A DNA stretch of 64,000 nt from Streptomyces violaceusniger (GTDB lineage: Bacteria > Actinomycetota > Actinomycetes > Streptomycetales > Streptomycetaceae). The notes under the pieces are model-generated. The model saw only the letters and a program-made list of their open reading frames with translations, had not been told where the DNA came from and did no database searches. Both the position numbers and the translations under genes were made by a program. Shown here one piece after another: positions 61,563-64,000 of this stretch; position 1 is the first letter of the stretch, and each line of letters begins with the position of its first letter. Location of the stretch: positions 8,122,001 through 8,186,000 of the forward strand of contig BJHW01000001.1 of the NCBI GenBank assembly GCA_005405945.1. Direction: 5' to 3'.

Positions 61563-64000
61563 ATGGGACGCGGAAAGTTGCGGATCTACCTCGGTGCGGC
61601 ACCGGGCGTCGGCAAGACCTACGCGATGCTCTCCGAGGGGCACCGCCGGGTCGAGCGGGGCACGGACCTCGTGGTCGGCTTCGTGGAGCACCACGGCCGT
61701 CGGCGCACCCAGGTGATGATGCACGGGCTCGAGGAGGTGCCCCGCCGGGAGGTGGAGTACCGGGGGTCCACCTTCAGCGAGATGGACGTGGACGCGGTGC
61801 TGGCGCGCCGCCCCGTCGTCGCCCTCGTCGACGAGCTCGCCCACACCAACGTCCCCGGCTGCCGGAACGAGAAGCGCTGGCAGGACGTCGAGGAGCTGCT
61901 GAAGGCGGGCATCGACGTCGTCTCCACCGTCAACATCCAGCACCTGGAGTCGCTGGGGGACGTGGTGGAGTCGATCACGGGGGTGCGCCAGCGGGAGACC
62001 GTCCCGGACGAGATGGTGCGCCGGGCCGACCAGATCGAGCTGGTCGACATGTCGCCCCAGGCGCTGCGCCGCCGCATGGCGCACGGCAACATCTACGCGC
62101 CCGACAAGGTCGACGCCGCGCTGTCGAACTACTTCCGGCCCGGGAACCTGACCGCGCTGCGCGAGCTGGCCCTGCTGTGGACCGCCGACCGGGTGGACGA
62201 ATACCTCCAGCAGTACCGCGACGAGCACTCCATCCGCTCCACCTGGCAGGCGCGTGAGCGCATCGTCGTCGGGCTGACCGGCGGCCCGGAGGGGCGGACG
62301 CTGATCCGCCGGGCGGCCCGGATGGCGGCCAAGGGCTCCGGCAGCGAGATCCTCGCCGTCTACATCGCCCGCAGCGACGGCCTGACCTCGGCCTCCCCCA
62401 AGGAGCTGGCGGTCCAGCGCACCCTCGTCGAAGACCTCGGGGGCACCTTCCACCACGTCATAGGGGAGGACATCCCCGGGCGCTGCTGGAGTTCGCCCGC
62501 GGGGTCAACGCGACCCAGATCGTGCTCGGCTCCAGCCGCCGCAAGACCTGGCAGTACATGTTCGGACCCGGGGTGGGCGCCACCGTTGCCCGGGAGTCCG
62601 GGCCCGACCTGGACGTCCACATCGTCACCCATGACGAGGTCGCCAAGGGCCGCGGGCTGCCGGTCGCGCGCGGCGCCCGGCTGGGCCGCTCCCGGCTGAT
62701 CGCGGGCTGGGTGGTCGGGGTGGCCGGGCCGGTCCTGCTCACGCTGCTGCTCACCACCACCGGCGCCACCCTCGCCTCGGAGGCCGGGCCCGGTTTCGCC
62801 AACGAGGTGCTGCTCTTCCTGTTCCTCAATGTGCTGGCCGCCCTGCTGGGCGGCATGCTGCCCGCGCTCGCCTCGGCGGCCGTCGGATCGCTGCTGCTCA
62901 ACTACTACTTCACCCCGCCCACCCACACTCTGACCATCGCCGACCCCGAGAACATCGTCGCCATAGCGATCTTCGTGGCGGTGGCCGTCTGTGTGGCCTC
63001 CGTGGTGGATCTCGCCGCCCGCCGCACCCATCAGGCCGCCCGGCTGCGCGCCGAGTCCGAAATACTGTCCTTCCTCGCGGGCAGCGTGCTGCGCGGCGAG
63101 ACCAGCCTGGAGGCGCTGCTGGAGCGGGTCCGCGAGACATTCGCCATGGACTCCGTCGCGCTGCTGGAGCGGGAGAGCGATGTCGCCCCCTGGACCTGCG
63201 CGGGCAGCGTCGGCGGCCACGGCGGCACCCCGCCGCCCGAGCGGCCCGAGGACGCGGAGGTGGACATGCCGGTCGGGGACCATATGGCGCTCGCGCTCTC
63301 CGGCCGGGTCCTGCCCGCCGAGGACCGCCGGGTGCTCGCCGCCTTCGCCGCCCAGGCCGCCGTCGTCCTCGACCGGCAGCGGCTGGCCCAGGAGGCCGGG
63401 CAGGCCCGCGAGCTGGCCGAGGGGAACCGCATCCGCACCGCGCTGCTCGCCGCCGTCAGCCACGATCTGCGCACCCCGCTCGCGGCCATCAAGGCGGCCG
63501 TGAGCTCCCTGCGCTCGGACGACGTGGCCTGGTCGGCGGAGGACGAGGCCGAGCTGCTGGAGGGCATCGAGAGCGGCGCCGACCGCCTGGACCACCTGGT
63601 GGGCAACCTCCTGGACATGTCCCGGCTGCAGACCGGCACCGTCACCCCGCTCATCCGGGAGATCGACCTGGACGAGGTGGTGCCGATGGCGCTCGTCGGC
63701 GTCCCCGAGGCCGACGTCGCCCTCGACATCCCCGAGGAGCTGCCGATGGTGGCGGTCGACCCCGGGCTGCTGGAGCGCGCCGTGGCCAACATCGTGGAGA
63801 ACGCGGTGAAGTACAGCCCGCCGGACCGCCCCGTGCTGGTCTCCGCGAGCGCCCTCGGCGACCGGGTGGAGCTGCGCGTCGCCGACGGCGGGCCGGGCGT
63901 GCCGGACACCGACAAGGACCGTATCTTCGAGCCCTTCCAGCGGTACGGGGACGCCCCGCGCGGGCAGGGGTCGGCCTCGGGCTCGCCGTCGCCCGCGGCT
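61563..64000 (+). CDS. kdpD: KdpD-like sensor histidine kinase, partial, two frameshifts
   Basis: The gene runs off the right edge. The N-terminal KdpD domain has Walker A GAAPGVGKTYAML and VDELAHTNVPG. A universal-stress-type domain follows (ERIVVGLTGGPEGRTL), then DUF4118 with four close membrane helices (about 62690-62990), a GAF-like stretch, HisKA with SHDLRTPLA, and the N-box NIVENAVKYS. The first break is at about 62474-62480 (EDIP then RALLEFARG); a second is likely near 63957-63970, within the G box. KdpD senses low potassium or turgor and controls kdpFABC. No kdpFABC lies in this window, so the regulator and target would be downstream or elsewhere. ATG 61563 lacks a strong ribosome site. 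Confidence 0.87.

Overview
This window is about 64 kb of very GC-rich actinobacterial chromosome, almost certainly Streptomyces. The evidence is the codon use, the many GTG and TTG starts, the sporulation and division genes whiH and sepH, hrdB with its Lys/Ala-rich N-terminus, the cutRS pair, parE and parC as separate loci, and a ydaO-type leader before a peptidoglycan hydrolase gene. From memory (not checked by search) the order follows the conserved S. coelicolor core stretch from nrdJ through whiH-hrdB-parE, parC, sepH, hemH and cutRS to a KdpD-like kinase. I see no tRNA, rRNA, CRISPR array, prophage or insertion sequence.

Layout. 1-13 kb: end of the B12-dependent ribonucleotide reductase, a DUF4937 protein, a divergent TetR/ABC-F pair with two matching operators, a histidine phosphatase, an ADP-ribosylglycohydrolase, RNase HII, two unknown proteins, a RecQ with a phosphoribosyltransferase-like tail, and a DUF4192 protein. 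A perfect palindrome of two DnaA boxes separates the last two, and a gene-free GC-rich repeat follows. 13-24 kb: an NrtR-type Nudix regulator, an ABC ATPase-permease fusion, whiH behind a WhiG-like promoter, hrdB behind an ECF-like promoter, a secreted trypsin-like protease, a small zinc-finger-like protein and parE. 24-30 kb: a DUF485/SSS carboxylate symporter pair convergent with a CitA/CitB-like two-component system, an iron-box gene of the sucrase/ferredoxin-like family, and a TPR/Sel1 protein. 30-45 kb: parC, a pair of M16 peptidases, a riboswitch-controlled M23 peptidase, a GntR regulator, HPr, a GNAT/acyl-CoA synthetase fusion, DUF5998, a phosphodiesterase-like enzyme, thymidine kinase and a VOC protein. 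45-64 kb: a rhodanese, sepH, a membrane protein, an aldonolactone-oxidase-like flavoenzyme, an MFS transporter, ferrochelatase, an inositol-monophosphatase-like enzyme, cutRS, DUF4193, a thioesterase-dut-DUF3710 operon, a secreted protein with an internal duplication, and the start of a KdpD-like kinase that runs off the window.

The main technical observation is that at least 17 reading-frame breaks interrupt 13 otherwise well-conserved genes. Every one is repaired by adding a single base, and nearly all lie in or beside a short G or C run. Essential genes such as parC are hit. This points to systematic homopolymer undercalling in the sequence rather than gene decay. I therefore give these genes their full extents and mark where each break lies.

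No clearly new multi-gene defence or biosynthetic system is visible. The most interesting features are regulatory or architectural: the palindromic DnaA-box pair beside recQ, the RecQ-PRTase fusion, the 27-bp repeats carrying stop codons on both strands between two convergent genes, a cluster of three GTGATC-cored palindromes behind cutS, and the divergent overlapping ATGs of hemH and an MFS gene.
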